The notes under the pieces were generated by a model, which saw only the letters and a list, made by a program, of their open reading frames with translations, made no database searches and was not told the origin of the DNA. Position numbers and translations under genes: made by a program. A stretch of 64,000 nucleotides of DNA from Glycine soja (Eukaryota > Streptophyta > Magnoliopsida > Fabales > Fabaceae): contig NW_021143922.1 of the NCBI RefSeq assembly GCF_004193775.1, positions 1 to 64,000 of the forward strand, written 5' to 3'. This document shows positions 26,301-40,012 of this stretch, piece after piece (within the stretch, counting starts at the first letter, position 1; each line of letters opens with the position of its first letter).

Positions 26301-29300
26301 TTCAACCGACAATAACTTTTGACTCGTATGTCCGATTGTGTCCCGTAATATATCAAGACGCTCGAAATTAAGAGCATAAGTTATTAGAAAAATCAAACGA
26401 CAATAACTTTTTACTCGGGTGTCCGATTGTCTCTCGTAGTATATTGAGACGCTCGTAATTGAAAACGGAAGCTCTGAGCAAATTCAAACGACAATAACTT
26501 TTTACTCGAATATCCGATTGAGTCCCATAATATATCGACACGCTCGTAATTGAAAACAAAAGCTCTGAGGAAATTCAAAAGACAATAACTTTTGACTCGG
26601 TTGTCCGATTGGGTCCCGTAATATATCGAGACGCTCGAAATTGAAAACAGAAACTCTGAGCAAATTCAAACGACAATAACTTTTGACTCGGATGTTCGAT
26701 TCAGTCCCGTAATATATCGAGACGCTCGTAATTGAAAACAAAAGCTCTGAGAAAAATCAAACGACAATACCTTTTCACTCGGATATCCGATTGAGTCCCG
26801 TAATATATCGAGATGCTCGTAATTGAAAATAGAAGCTCTAAGCAAATTCAAACGACAATAACTTTTGACTCGGATGTTCGATTGAGTCCCGTAATATATC
26901 GTGACGCTCGTAATTGAAAACAGAAGCTCTGAGAAAAATCAAACGACAATACCTTGTTGCTTGGATGTCCGATTGAGTCCAGTAATATATCGAGACGCTC
27001 GTAATTGAAAACAGAAGCTCTGAAGATATTCAAATGACAATAACTTTTGACTCGTATGTCCGATTGTGTCCCGTAATATATCAAGACGCTCGAAAAATCA
27101 GAACTTAAGCTATTAGAAAAATCTAACGACAATAACTTTTAACTCGGATGTCCGATTGTCTGCCGTAGTATATCGAGACGCTCGTAATAGAAAACGAAAG
27201 CTCTGAGCAAATTCAAACGACAATAAATTTTTACTCAAATGTCCGATTGAGTCCCATAATATATCGACACACTCGTAATTGAAAACACAAGCTCTGAGGA
27301 AATTCAAAAGACAATAACTTTTGACTCGGATGTCCGATTGAGTCCCGTAATATATCGAGACGGTCTAAATTGAAAAGGGAACCTCTACGAAAAATCAAAC
27401 GACAATAACTTTTAACTCGGATGTCGGATAGAGCCCTGTAAAATATCGAGACGCTCGAATTTGAAAATAGAAGCTCTGAGCAAATTCAAACGACAATAAC
27501 TTTTGACTCGGATGTCTGATATTGTCCCGTAGTATATCGAGACACTCGAAATTGAAAACTGAAGCTCTGAGAAAAATCAAACGACAATAACTTTTAGTTC
27601 GGGTGTCGGATAGAGCCCCGTAAAATATCGAGACGCTTGAAATTGAAAACAGAAGCTCTGAGGAAATTCAAACGACAATAACTTTCGACTCAGATGTCCG
27701 ATTGTGTCCCGTAATATATCAAGACGCTCGAAATTCAGAACATAAGCTATTAGAAAAATCAAACGACAATAACTTTTAACTCGGTTGTCCGATTGTCTCC
27801 CGTAGTATATCGAGACGCTCGTAATTGAAAACGGAAACTCTAAGCTAATTCAAACGACAATAAATTTTTACTCGAATGTCCGATTGACTCCCATAATATA
27901 TCGAGACGCTCGTAATTGAAAACAAAAGCTCTGAGGAAATTCAAACGACAATAACTTTTTACTCGGATCTCTGATAGAGCCCCGTAAAATATCGAGACGC
28001 TCGAAATTTAAAACAGAAGCTCTGAGCAAATTCAAACGCCAATAACTTTTGACTCGGATGTCCAATTGTGTCCCGTAGTATATCGAGACGCTAGAAATTG
28101 AAAACTGAATCTCTGAGAAAAATCAAACGACAATAACTTTTTACTCGGATGTCCGATTGAGTCCCGTAATATATCGAGACGCTCGTAATTGAAAACAGAA
28201 GCTCTGAGCAAATTCAATTGGCAATAACTTTTGACTCGGATGTCTGATTGTGTCCTGTAGTATATCGAGACGCACGTAATGTAAAATGGAAGCTCTAAGG
28301 AAAATCAAACGACAATAACTTTTAACTAGGATTCTGATAGAGCCCCGTAAAATATCGAGACGCTCAAAATTGAAAACAGAAGCTCTGAGGATATTCAACC
28401 GACAATAACTTTTGACTCGTATGTCCGATTGTGTCCCGTAATATATCAAGACGCTCGAAATTAAGAGCATAAGTTATTAGAAAAATCAAACGACAATAAC
28501 TTTTTACTCGGGTGTCCGATTGTCTCTCGTAGTATATTGAGACGCTCGTAATTGAAAACGGAAGCTCTGAGCAAATTCAAACGACAATAACTTTTTACTC
28601 GAATATCCGATTGAGTCCCATAATATATCGACACGCTCGTAATTGAAAACAAAAGCTCTGAGGAAATTCAAAAGACAATAACTTTTGACTCGGTTGTCCG
28701 ATTGGGTCCCGTAATATATCGAGACGCTCGAAATTGAAAACAGAAACTCTGAGCAAATTCAAACGACAATAACTTTTGACTCGGATGTCCGATTGTGTCC
28801 CGTAGTATATCGAGACGCTCAAAATTGAAAACTGAAGCTCTGAGAAAAATCAAACGACAATACCTTGTTGCTCGGATGTCCGATTGAGTCCAGTAATATA
28901 TCGAGACGCTCGTAATTGAAAACAGAAGCTCTGAAGATATTCAAACGACAATAACCTTTGACTCGGATGTTCGATTGAGTCCCTGAATATATCGTGACGC
29001 TCGTAATTGAAAACAGAAGCTCTGAGCAAATTCAAACGACAATAACTTTTAACTCAGGTGTTCGATTGTGTCCCATAGTATATCGAGACGCTCGTAATTG
29101 AAAATGGAAGCTCTAAGAAAAATCAAACGACAATAAATTTTAACTCGGATGTTGGATAGAGCCCCGTAAAATATCGAGACGCTCGAAATTGAAAACAGAA
29201 GCTCTGAGCAAATTCAAACGACAATAACTTTTGACTCGGATGTTCGATTGAGTCCCGTAATATATCGAGACGCTCGTAATTGAAAACAAAAGCTCTGAGA

Positions 29301-32300
29301 AAAATCAAACGACAATACCTTTTTACTCGGATGTCCGATTGAGTCCCATAATATATCGAGACGCTCGTAATTGAAAACAGAAGCTCTGAGCAAATTTAAA
29401 CGACAATAACTTTTGACTAGGATTTCTGATAGAGCCCCGTAAAATATCGAGACGCTCAAAATTGAAAACAGAAGCTCTGAGGATATTCAACCGACAATAA
29501 CTTTTGACTCGGATGTTCGATTGAGTCCCGTAATATATCGGGACGCTCGTAATTGAAAACAAAAGCTCTGAGAAAAATCAAACAACAATACCTTTTTACT
29601 CGGATGTCCGATTGAGTCCCGTAATATATCGAGACGCTCGTAATTGAAAACAGAAGCTCTGAGCAAATTCAAACGACAATAACTTTTGACTAGGATGTCT
29701 GATAGAGCCCCGAAAATATCGAGACGCTCAAAATTGAACACAGAAGCTCTGAGGATATTCAACCGACAATAACTTTTGATTCGTATGTCCTATTGTGTCC
29801 CGTAATATATCGAGACGCTCGTAATTGAAAATGGAAGCTCTAAGAAAAATCAAACGACAATAACTTTTAACTCGGATGTCGGATAGAGCCCTTTAAAATA
29901 TCGAGACGCTCGAAATTAAAAACAGAAGCTCTGAGCAAATTCAAACGACAATAACTTTTGACTAGGATGTCTGATAGAGCCCCGTAAAATATCGAGACGC
30001 TCAAAATTGAAAACAGAAGCTCTGAGGATATTCAACCGACAATAACTTTTGACTCGGATGTTCGATTCAGTCCCGTAATATATCGAGACGCTCGTAATTG
30101 AAAACAAAAGCTCTGAGAAAAATCAAACGACAATACCTTTTCACTCGGATATCCGATTGAGTCCCGTAATATATCGAGATGCTCGTAATTGAAAATAGAA
30201 GCTCTAAGCAAATTCAAACAACAATAACTTTTGACTCGGATGTTCGATTGAGTCCCGTAATATATCGTGACGCTCGTAATTGAAAACAGATGCTCTGAGC
30301 AAATTCAAACGACAATAAATTTTGACTAGGATGTCTTATAGAGACCCGTAAAATATCGAGACGCTCAAAATTGAAAACAGAAGCTCTGAGGATATTCAAC
30401 CGACAATAACTTTTGACTCGGAAGTTCGATTGAGTCCCGTAATATATCGAGACGCTCGTAATTGAAAACAAAAGCTCTGAGAAAAATCAAACCACAATAA
30501 CTTTTGACTCGGGTGTCCGATTGTGTCCCGTAGTATATCGAGACGCTCGTAATGTAAAATGGAGGCTCTAAGGAAAATCAAACGACAATAACTTTTAACT
30601 AGGATGTCTGATAGAGCCCCGTAAAATATCGAGACGCTCAAAATTGAAAATAGAAGCTCTGAGGATATTCAACCGACAATAACTTTTGACTCGTATGTAC
30701 GATTGTGTCCCGTAATATATCAAGACGCTCCAAAATTCAGAACAAACGCTATTAGAAAAGTCAAACGACAATAACTTCTAACTCGGGTGTCCGATTGTCT
30801 CCCATAGTATATCGAGACGCTCGTAATTGAAAATGGAAGCTCTAAGAAAAATCAAACAACAATAACTTTTAACTCGGATGTCGGATAGAGACCCGTAAAA
30901 TATCGAGACGCTCGAAATTGAAAACAGAAGCTCTAAGAAAATTCAAACGACAATAACTTTTGACTCGGATGTCCGATTGTGTCCCTTAGTATATCGAGAC
31001 GCTCGAAATTGAAAACTGAAGCTCTGAGAAAAATCAAACGACAATAACTTTTTACTCGTATGTCCGATTGTGTCCCATAGTATATCGAAACGCTCGTAAT
31101 TGAAAACGGAAGCTCTAAGAAAAATCAAACGACAATAATTTTTAACTCAGATGTCCGATTGTGTCACTTAGTATATCGAGACGCTCGACATTGACAACTG
31201 AAGCTCTAAGAAAAATCAAACGACAATAACTTTTGACTAGGATGTCTGATAGAGCCCCGTAAAATATCGAGACGCTCGTAATTGAAAACAGAAGCTCTGA
31301 GCAAATTTAAACGACAATAACTTTTGACTAGGATGTCTGATAGAGCCCCGTAAAATATCGAGACGCTCAAAATTGAAAACAGAAGCTCTGAGGATATTCA
31401 ACCGACAATAACTTTTGACTCGTATGTTCGATTGAGTCCCATAATATATCGAGACGCTCGTAATTGAAAACAAAAGCTCTAAGAAAAATCAAACGACAAT
31501 ACCTTTTTACTCGGATGTCCGATTGAGTCCCGTAATATATCGAGACGCTCGTAATTGAAAATAGAAGCTCTGAGCAAATTCAAACGACAATAACTTTTGA
31601 CTAGGATGTCGGATAGAGCCCCGTAAAATATCGAGACGCTCAAAATTGAAAACAGAAGCTCTGAGGATATTCAACCGACAATAACTTTTGACTCGTATGT
31701 CCTATTGTATCCCGTAATATATCGAGACGCTCGTAATTGAAAATGGAAGCTCTAAGAAAAATCAAACGACAATAACTTTTAACTCGGATGTCGGATAGAG
31801 CCCTTTAAAATATCGAGACGCTCGAAACTGAAAACAGAAGCTCTGAGCAATTTCAAACGACAATAACTTTTAACTCGGGTGTTCGATTGTGTCCCGTAGT
31901 ATATCGAGACGCTCGTAATTGAAAATGGAAGCTCTAAGAAAAATCAGACGACAATGACTTTTAACTCGGATGTCATATAGAGCCCCGTAATATATCGAGA
32001 CGCTCAAAATTGAAAACAGAAGCTCTGAGGATATTCAACCGACAATAACTTTTGACTCGGATGTCTGATAGAGCCCCGTAATATATTGAGACGCTCAAAC
32101 TTGAAAACAGAAGCTCTGAGGATATTCAACCGACAATAACTTTTTACTCGGATGTTCGATTGAGTCCCGTAATATATCGAGACGCTCGTAATTGAAAACA
32201 AAAGCTCTGAGAAAAATCAAACGACAATACCTTTTTACTCGGATGTCCGATTGAGTCCCGTAATATATCGAGATGCTCGTAATTGAAAACAGAAGCTCTG

Positions 32301-32619
32301 AGCAAATTCAAACGACAATAACTTTTGACTCGGATGTTCGATTGAGTCCCGTAATATATCGTGACGCTCGTAATTGAAAACAAAAGCTCTGAGAAAAATC
32401 AAACGACAATAACTTTTTATTCGGATGTTCGATTGAGTCCCGTAATATATCGTGACGCTCGTAATTGAAAACAGAAGCTCTCAGCAAATTCAAACCACAA
32501 TTACTTTTGACTCGGGTGTCCGATTGTGTCCCGTAGTATATCGAGACGCTCGTAATGTAAAATGGAAGCTCTAAGGAAAATCAAACGACAATAACTTTTA
32601 ACTAGGATGTCTGATAAAG
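26301..32619. repeat. 91-bp monomers with long-range block copies
   Basis: Only satellite is present. About 26242-26695 matches about 28335-28788 (offset 2,093 bp, 23 monomers), including the rare AATTAAGAGCATAAG variant. About 26700-26900 matches about 30066-30266 (offset 3,366 bp). About 27310-28110 matches 16802-17602 (offset 10,508 bp). Trimer-type monomers from the 18.7-26.3 kb block reappear, mixed with other subtypes, so the block is a mosaic. Confidence 0.82.
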
Positions 32620-35600
32620 CCCCGTAAAATATCGAGACGCTCGAAATTGAAAACAGAGGCTCTAAGCAAATTCAAACGACAATAACTTTTGACTAGGATG
32701 TCTGATAGAGCCCCGTAAAATATCGAGACGCTCAAAATTGAAAACAGAAGCTCTGAGGATATTCAACCGACAATAACTTTTGACTCGTATGTACGATTGT
32801 GTCCCGTAATATATCAAGACGCTCGAAATTCAGAACATAAGCTATTAGAAAAATCAAACGACAATAACTTTTAACTCGGGTGTCCGATTGTCTCCCATAG
32901 TATATCGAGACGCTCGTAATTGAAAATGGAAGCTCTAAGAAAAATCAAACGACAATAACTTTTAACTCGGATGTCGGATAGAGACCCGTAAAATATCGAG
33001 ACGCTCGAAATTGAAAACAGAAGCTCTAAGCAAATTCAAACGACAATAACTTTTGACTCGGATGTCCGATTGTGTCCCTTAGTATATCGAGACGCTCGAA
33101 ATTGAAAACTGAAGCTCTGAGAAAAATCAAACGACAATAACTTTTTACTCGGATGTCCGATTGAGTCCCATAATATATCGAGACGCTCGTAATTGAAAAT
33201 AGAAGTTCTGAGCAAATTCAAACGACAATAGCTTTTGACTCGGATGTCTGATTGAGTCCCTTAATAATTCGAGAGGCTCGTAATTGAAAACAGAAGCTCT
33301 GAGCAAATTCAAACGACAATAACTTTTTACTCGGATGTCTGATTGAGTCCCGTAATATATCGAGACGCTCGTAATTGAAAACAGAATCTCTGAGGAATTT
33401 CAAACGACAATAACTTTTAACTCGGGTGTTCGATTGTGTCCCGTAGTATATCGAGACGCTCGTAATTGAAAATGGAAGCTCTAAGAAAAATCAGACGACA
33501 ATGACTTTTAACTCGGATGTCATATAGAGCCCCGTAAAATTTCGAGACCCTCAAAATTGAAAACAGAAGCTCTGACGATATTCAACCAACAATAACTTTT
33601 GACTCGTATGTACGATTGTGTCCCGTAATATATCAAGACGCTCGAAATTCAGAACATAAGCTATTAGAAAAATCAAACGACAATAACTTTTAACTCGGGT
33701 GTCCGATTGTCTCCCATAGTATATCGAGACGCTCATAATTTAAAATGGAAGCTCTAAGAAAAATCAAACGACAATAACTTTTGACTAGGATGTCTGATAG
33801 AGCCCCGTAAAATATCGAGACGCTCAAAATTGAAAACAGAAGCTCTAAGGATATTCAACCGACAATAACTTTTGACTCGGATGTTCGATTGAGTCCCGTA
33901 ATATATCGAGACGCTCGTAATTGAAAACAGAAGCTCTGAGCAAATTTAAATGACAATAACTTTTGACTAGGATGTCTGATAGAGCCCCGTAAAATATCGA
34001 GACGCTCAAAATTGAAAACAGAAGCTCTAAAGGATATTCAACCGACAATAACTTTTGACTCGTATGTTCGATTGAGTCCCATAATATATCGAGACGCTCA
34101 TAATTGAAAACAAAAGCTCTGAGAAAAATCAAACGACAATACCTTTTTACTCGGATGTCCGATTGAGTCCCGTAATATATCGAGACGCTCGTAATTGAAA
34201 ACAGAAGCTCTGAGCAAATTATAACGACAGTAACTTTTTACTCGGATGTCCGATTGAGTCCTGTAGTATATCGAGACGCTCCTAATTGAAAACGGAAGCT
34301 CTTAGAAAAAGCAAACGACAATAACTTTTAACTCGGATGTCCGATTATGTCTCGTAGTATATCCAGACGCTCGAAATTGAAAACTAAAGCTATGAGAAAA
34401 ATCAAACGACAATAACTTTTTACTCGTATGTCCGATTGTGTCCCATAGTATATCGAAACGCTCGTAATTGAAAACGGAAGCTCTAAGAAAAATCAAACGA
34501 CAATAAATTTTAACTCGGATGTCCGATTGTGTCCCGTAGTATATCGAGACGCTCGAAATTGAAAACTGAAGCTCTGAAAAAAATCAAACAACAATAACTT
34601 TTTAACCGGTTGTCCGATTGAGTCCCGTAATATATCGAGACGCTCGAAATTGAAAAAAAAAAGCTCTGAGAATATTCAAACGACAATAACTTTTGACTCA
34701 AATGTCCGCTTGAGTCCCGTAATATATCGACACGATCGTAATTGAAAACAGAAGCTCTGAGCAATTTCAAAAGACAATAACTTTTTACTCGGATGTCCGA
34801 TTGATTCCCGTAAAATATCGAGACACTCGTAATTTAAAACGGAAGATCTGAGGAAATTCAAACGACAGTAACTTTTTACTCGGATGTCCGATTGAGTCCT
34901 GTAGTATATCGAGACGCTCCTAATTGGAAACAGAAGCTCTCAGAAAAATCAAACGACAATAACTTTTAACTCGGATGTCCGATTGTGTCCCATAGTATAT
35001 CGAAACGCTCGTAATTGAAAACGGAAGCTCTAAGAAAAATCAAACGACAATAATTTTTAACTCAGATGTCCGATTGTGTCACTTAGTATATCGAGACGCT
35101 CGACATTGAAAACTGAAGCTCTAAGAAAAATCAAACGACAATAACTTTTGACTAGGATGTCTGATAGAGCCCCGTAAAATATCGAGACGCTCGTAATTGA
35201 AAACAGAAGCTCTGAGCAAATTTAAACGACAATAACTTTTGACTAGGATGTCTGATAGAGCCCCGTAATATATCGAGACGCTCAAACTTGAAAACAGAAG
35301 CTCTGAGGATATTCAACTGACAATAACTTTTTACTCGGATGTTCGATTGAGTCCCGTAATATATCGAGACGCTCGTAATTGAAAACAAAAGCTCTGAGAA
35401 AAATCAAACGACAATACCTTTTTACTCGGATGTCCGATTGAGTCCCGTAATATATCGAGATGCTCGTAATTGAAAACAGAAGCTCTGAGCAAATTCAAAC
35501 GACAATAACTTTTGACTCGGATGTTCGATTGAGTCCCGTAATATATCGTGACGCTCGTATTTGAAAACAAAAGCTCTGAGAAAAATCAAACGACAATAAC

Positions 35601-37360
35601 TTTTTACTCGGATGTTCGATTGAGTCCCGTAATATATCGTCACGCTCGTAATTGAAAATGGAAGCTCTCAGCAAATTCAAACGACAATAACTTTTGACTC
35701 GGGTGTCCGATTGTGTCCCGTAGTATATCGAGACGCTCGTAATGTAAAATGGAAGCTCTAAGGAAAATCAAACGACAATAACTTTTGACTCGGATGTTCG
35801 ATTGAGTCCCGTAATATATCGTGACGCTCGTAATTGAAAACAAAAGCTCTGAGAAAAATCAAACGACAATAACTTTTGACTCGTATGTCCGATTGTGTCC
35901 CGTAATATATCAAGACGCTCGAAATTCAGAACATAAGCTATTAGAAAAATCAAACGACAATAACTTTTAACTCGGGTGTCCGATTGTCTCCCATAGTATA
36001 TCGAGACGCTCGTAACTGAAAATGGAAGCTCTAAGAAAAATCAAACGACAATAACTTTTAACTCGGATGTTGGATAAAGCCCCGTAAAATATCGAGACGC
36101 TCGAAATTGAAAACAGAAGCTCTAAGCAAATTCAAACGACAATAACTTTTGACTAGGATGTCTGATAGAGCCCCGTAAAATATCGAGACGCTCAAAATTG
36201 AAAACAGAAGCTCTGAGGATATTCAACCGACAATAACTTTTGACTCGTATGTACGATTGTGTCCCGTAATATATCAAGACGCTCGAAATTCAGAACATAA
36301 GCTATTAGAAAAATCAAACGACAATAACTTTTAACTCGGGTGTCCGATTGTCTCCCATAGTATATCGAGACGCTCGTAATTGAAAATGGAAGCTCTAAGA
36401 AAAATCAAACGACAATAACTTTTAACTCGGATGTCGGATAGAGACCCGTAAAATATCGAGACGCTCGAAATTGAAAACAGAAGCTCTAAGCAAATTCAAA
36501 CGACAATAACTTTTGACTCGGATGTCCGATTGTGTCCCTTAGTATATCGAGACGCTCGAAATTGAAAACTGAAGCTCTGAGAAAAATCAAACGACAATAA
36601 CTTTTTACTCGGATGTCCGATTGAGTCCCATAATATATCGAGACGCTCGTAATTGAAAATAGAAGTTCTGAGCAAATTCAAACGACAATAGCTTTTGACT
36701 CGGATGTCTGATTGAGTCCCTTAATAATTCGAGAGGCTCGTAATTGAAAACAGAAGCTCTGAGCAAATTCAAACGACAATAACTTTTTACTCGGATGTCT
36801 GATTGAGTCCCGTAATATATCGAGACGCTCGTAATTGAAAACAGAATCTCTGAGCAATTTCAAACGACAATAACTTTTAAGTCGGGTGTTCGATTGTGTC
36901 CCGTAGTATATCGAGACGCTCGTAATTGAAAATGGAAGCTCTAAGAAAAATCAGACGACAATGACTTTTAACTCGGATGTCATATAGAGCCCCGTAAAAT
37001 TTCGAGACGCTAAAAATTGAAAACAGAAGCTCTGACGATATTCAACCGACAATAACTTTTGACTCGTATGTACGATTGTGTCCCGTAATATATGAAGACG
37101 CTCGAAATTCAGAACATAAGCTATTAGAAAAATCAAACGACAATAACTTTTAACTCGGGTGTCCGATTGTCTCCCATAGTATATCGAGACGCTCATAATT
37201 TAAAATGGAAGCTCTAAGAAAAATCAAACGACAATAACTTTTGACTAGGATGTCTGATAGAGCCCCGTAAAATATCGAGACGCTCAAAATTGAAAACAGA
37301 AGCTCTAAGGATATTCAACCGACAATAACTTTTGACTCGGATGTTCGATTGAGTCCCGTA
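32620..37360. repeat. 3,460-bp-offset duplication in the 91-bp array
   Basis: About 32620-33900 is copied at about 36080-37360 with an offset of 3,460 bp (38 monomers plus 2). Shared private words include CCCTTAATAATTCGAGAGG (near 33256 and 36716) and GATGTCATATAGAGCC (near 33508 and 36968). Similarity decays after 33900. In the interval between them, about 32050-32500 resembles about 35240-35690 at an offset of 3,187 bp. A few differences exist between copies, so this is older than the 2,456-bp duplication or has been partly overwritten. Confidence 0.85.
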
Positions 37361-40012
37361 ATATATCGAGACGCTCGTAATTGAGAACAGAAGCTCTGAG
37401 CAAATTTAAACGACAATAACTTTTGACTTGGATGTCTGATAGAGCCCCGTAAAATATCGAGACGCTCAAAATTGAAAACAGAAGCTCTGAGGATATTCAA
37501 CCGACAATAACTTTTGACTCGTATGTTCGATTGAGTCCCATAATATATCGAGATGCTCATAATTGAAAACAAAAGCTCTGAGAAAAATCAAACGACAATA
37601 CCTTTTTACTCGGATGTCCGATTGAGTCCCGTAATATATCGAGACGCTCGTAATTGAAAACAGAAGCTCTGAACAAATTCAAATGACAATAACTTTTGAC
37701 TAGGATGTCTGATAGAGCCCCGTAAAATATCGAGACGCTCAAAATTGAAAACAGAAGCTCTGAGCATATTCAACCAACAATAACTTTTGACTCGTCTATC
37801 CTATTGAGTCCCGTAATATATCGAGACGCTCGTAATTGAAAATGGAAGCTCTAAGAAAAATCAAACGACTATAACTTTTAACTCGGATGTCGGATAGAGC
37901 CCTTTAAAATATCGAGACGCTCGAAATTGAAAACAGAAGCTCTGAGCAAATTCAAACGGCGATACCTTTTTACTCGGATGTCCGATTGAGTCCCGTAATA
38001 TATCGAGATGCTCGTAATTGAAAACAAAAGCTCTGAGGAAATTCAAACGACAATAACTTTTGACTCGGATGTTCGATTGAGTCCCGTAATATATCGTGAC
38101 GCTCGTAATTGAAAACAAAAGCTCTGAGAAAAATCAAACGACAATAACTTTTTACTCGGATGTTCGATTGAGTCCCGTAATATATCGTGACGCTCGTAAT
38201 TGAAAACAGAAGCTCTCAGCAAATTCAAACGACAATAACTTTTGACTAGGGTGTCCGATTGTGTCCCGTAGTATATCGAGACGCTCGTAATGTATAATGC
38301 AAGCTCTAAGGAAAATCAAACGACAATAACTTTTAACTAGGATGTCTGATAGAGCCCCGTAAAATATCGAGACGCTCAAAATTGAAAGCAGAAGCTCTGA
38401 AGATATTCCAACGACAATAACTTTTGACTCGTATGTCCGATTGTGTCCCGTAATATATCAAGACGCTCGAAATTCAGAACATAAACTATTAGAAAAATCA
38501 AACGACAATAACTTTTAACTCGGGTGTCCGATTGTCTCCCATAGTATATCGAGACGCTCGTAATTGAAAATGGAAGCTCAAAGAAAAATCAAACGACAAT
38601 AAATTTTAACTCGGATGTTGGATAGAGCCCCGTAAAATATCGAGACGCTCGAAATTGAAAACAGAAGCTCTGAGCAAATTCAAACGACAATAACTTTTGA
38701 CTAGGATGTCTGATAGAGCCCCGTAAAATATCGAGACGCTCCTAATTGAAAACGGAAGCTCTTAGAAAAAGCAAACGACAATAACTTTTAACTCGGATGT
38801 CTGATTATGTCTAGTAGTATATCGAGACGCTCGAAATTGAAAACTGAAGCTATGAGAAAAATCAAACGACAATAACTTTTTACTCGTATGTCCGATTGTG
38901 TCCCATAGTATATCGAGACGCTCGTAATTGAAAACGGAAGCTCTAAGAAAAATCAAACGACAATAAATTTTAACTCAGATGTCCGATTGTGTCCCATAGT
39001 ATATCGAAACGCTCGTACTTGAAAACGGAAGCTCTAAGAAAAATCAAACGACAATAACTTTTAACTCGGATGTCGGATACAGCCCCGTAAAATATCGAGA
39101 CGCTCGAAATTGAAAAAAGAAGCTCTAAGCAAATTCAAACGACAATAACATTTTACTCGAATGTCAGATTGAGTCCCGTAATATATCGAGACGCTACTAA
39201 TTGAAAACAGAAGCTCTGAGGAAATTCAAACGACAGTAACTTTATACTCGGATGACCGATTGAGTCCCATAATATATCGAGACGCTCGTAATTGAAAACA
39301 GAAGCTCTGACGAAATTCACACGACTGTAACTTTTTACTCGGATGTCCGATTGTGCCCCGTAGTATATCGAGACGCTCGAAATTCAAAACAGAAGCTATT
39401 AGAAAAATCAAACGACAATAACTTTTTACACGGATGTCCAATTAAGTCCCATAATATATCGAGACGCTCGAAATTGAAAACAGAAGCTCTGAGGAAATTC
39501 AAACGGCAATAACTTTTGACTCGGATGTCCGATTGTGTCCCGTAATATATCAAGACGCTCGAAATTCAGAACATAAGCTATTAGAAAAATCAAACGACAA
39601 TAGCTTTTAACTCGGGTGTCCGATTGTGTCCCGTAGTATATCGAGACGTTCGTAATTGAAAACGGAAGCTCTAAGAAAAATCAAACGACAATAACTTTTA
39701 ACTCGGATGTCCGATTATGTCCCGTAATATATTGAGACGCTCGAAATTCAGAACAGAAGCTATTAGAAAAATCAAACGACGATAACTTTTTACACGGATG
39801 TCCGATTGAGTCCCATAATAAGTCGAGACGCTTGAAATTGAAAACAGAAGCTCTCAGCAAATTCAAAAGACAATAACTTTTTACTCGAATGTCCGATAGA
39901 GCCCCGTAAAATATCGAGACGCTCAAAATTGAAAACAGAAACTCTGAGAAAAATCAAACGACAATAACTTTAAACTCGGGTGTCCGATTGTGTCCCGTAG
40001 TATATCGAGCCG
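37361..40012. repeat. Right edge of the 91-bp array
   Basis: Monomers become more diverged toward the junction, for example ACTTTATACTCGGATGACC near 39240 and TTTACACGGATGTCC near 39425 and 39790. The 34302-34496 region has a related copy near 38762-38956. The last recognisable monomer breaks off after TATATCGAGCCG at about 40012, partway through a unit. No gene is present. Confidence 0.85.

Larger units (their letters stand above)
1..40012. repeat. 91-bp centromeric satellite array (CentGm-2-like)
   Basis: The whole interval is a head-to-tail tandem array with a 91-bp period. Recurring words are CGACAATAACTTTT, CGGATGTCCGATT, TATATCGAGACGCTCG, AATTGAAAAC and GAAGCTCTGAG. All monomers keep one orientation, and I found no inversion and no inserted element. 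From memory, this monomer corresponds to the soybean centromeric satellites CentGm-1 (92 bp) and CentGm-2 (91 bp), closer to the 91-bp form. In soybean these satellites underlie CENH3 chromatin, but that role cannot be read from sequence. Variant monomers differ mainly at the base or bases before AATTGAAAAC (GT, GA or AA), at the first two letters of the GACTCGG/TACTCGG/GACTAGG word, and at GATTGTGTCCC, GATTGAGTCCC or GATAGAGCCCC. Neighbouring entries describe its higher-order structure. Minus-strand open frames of 60-150 codons here are by-products of periodicity. Confidence 0.93.

Noticed and set aside
143..39926. Many minus-strand open frames of 60-150 codons with similar proteins (for example RASVFNYERLDILRDSIGH-like)
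   Set aside because: They are the 91-bp satellite read on the minus strand. Because 91 is not a multiple of three, the three frames follow one another every monomer, and the low stop content gives repeated pseudo-proteins. They have no promoter, defined start or conserved length, and the variation does not favour synonymous sites by eye.
1..40012. CRISPR array
   Set aside because: The repeats are directly contiguous 91-bp units that all vary slightly. There are no unique spacers between short identical repeats, and the context is eukaryotic.
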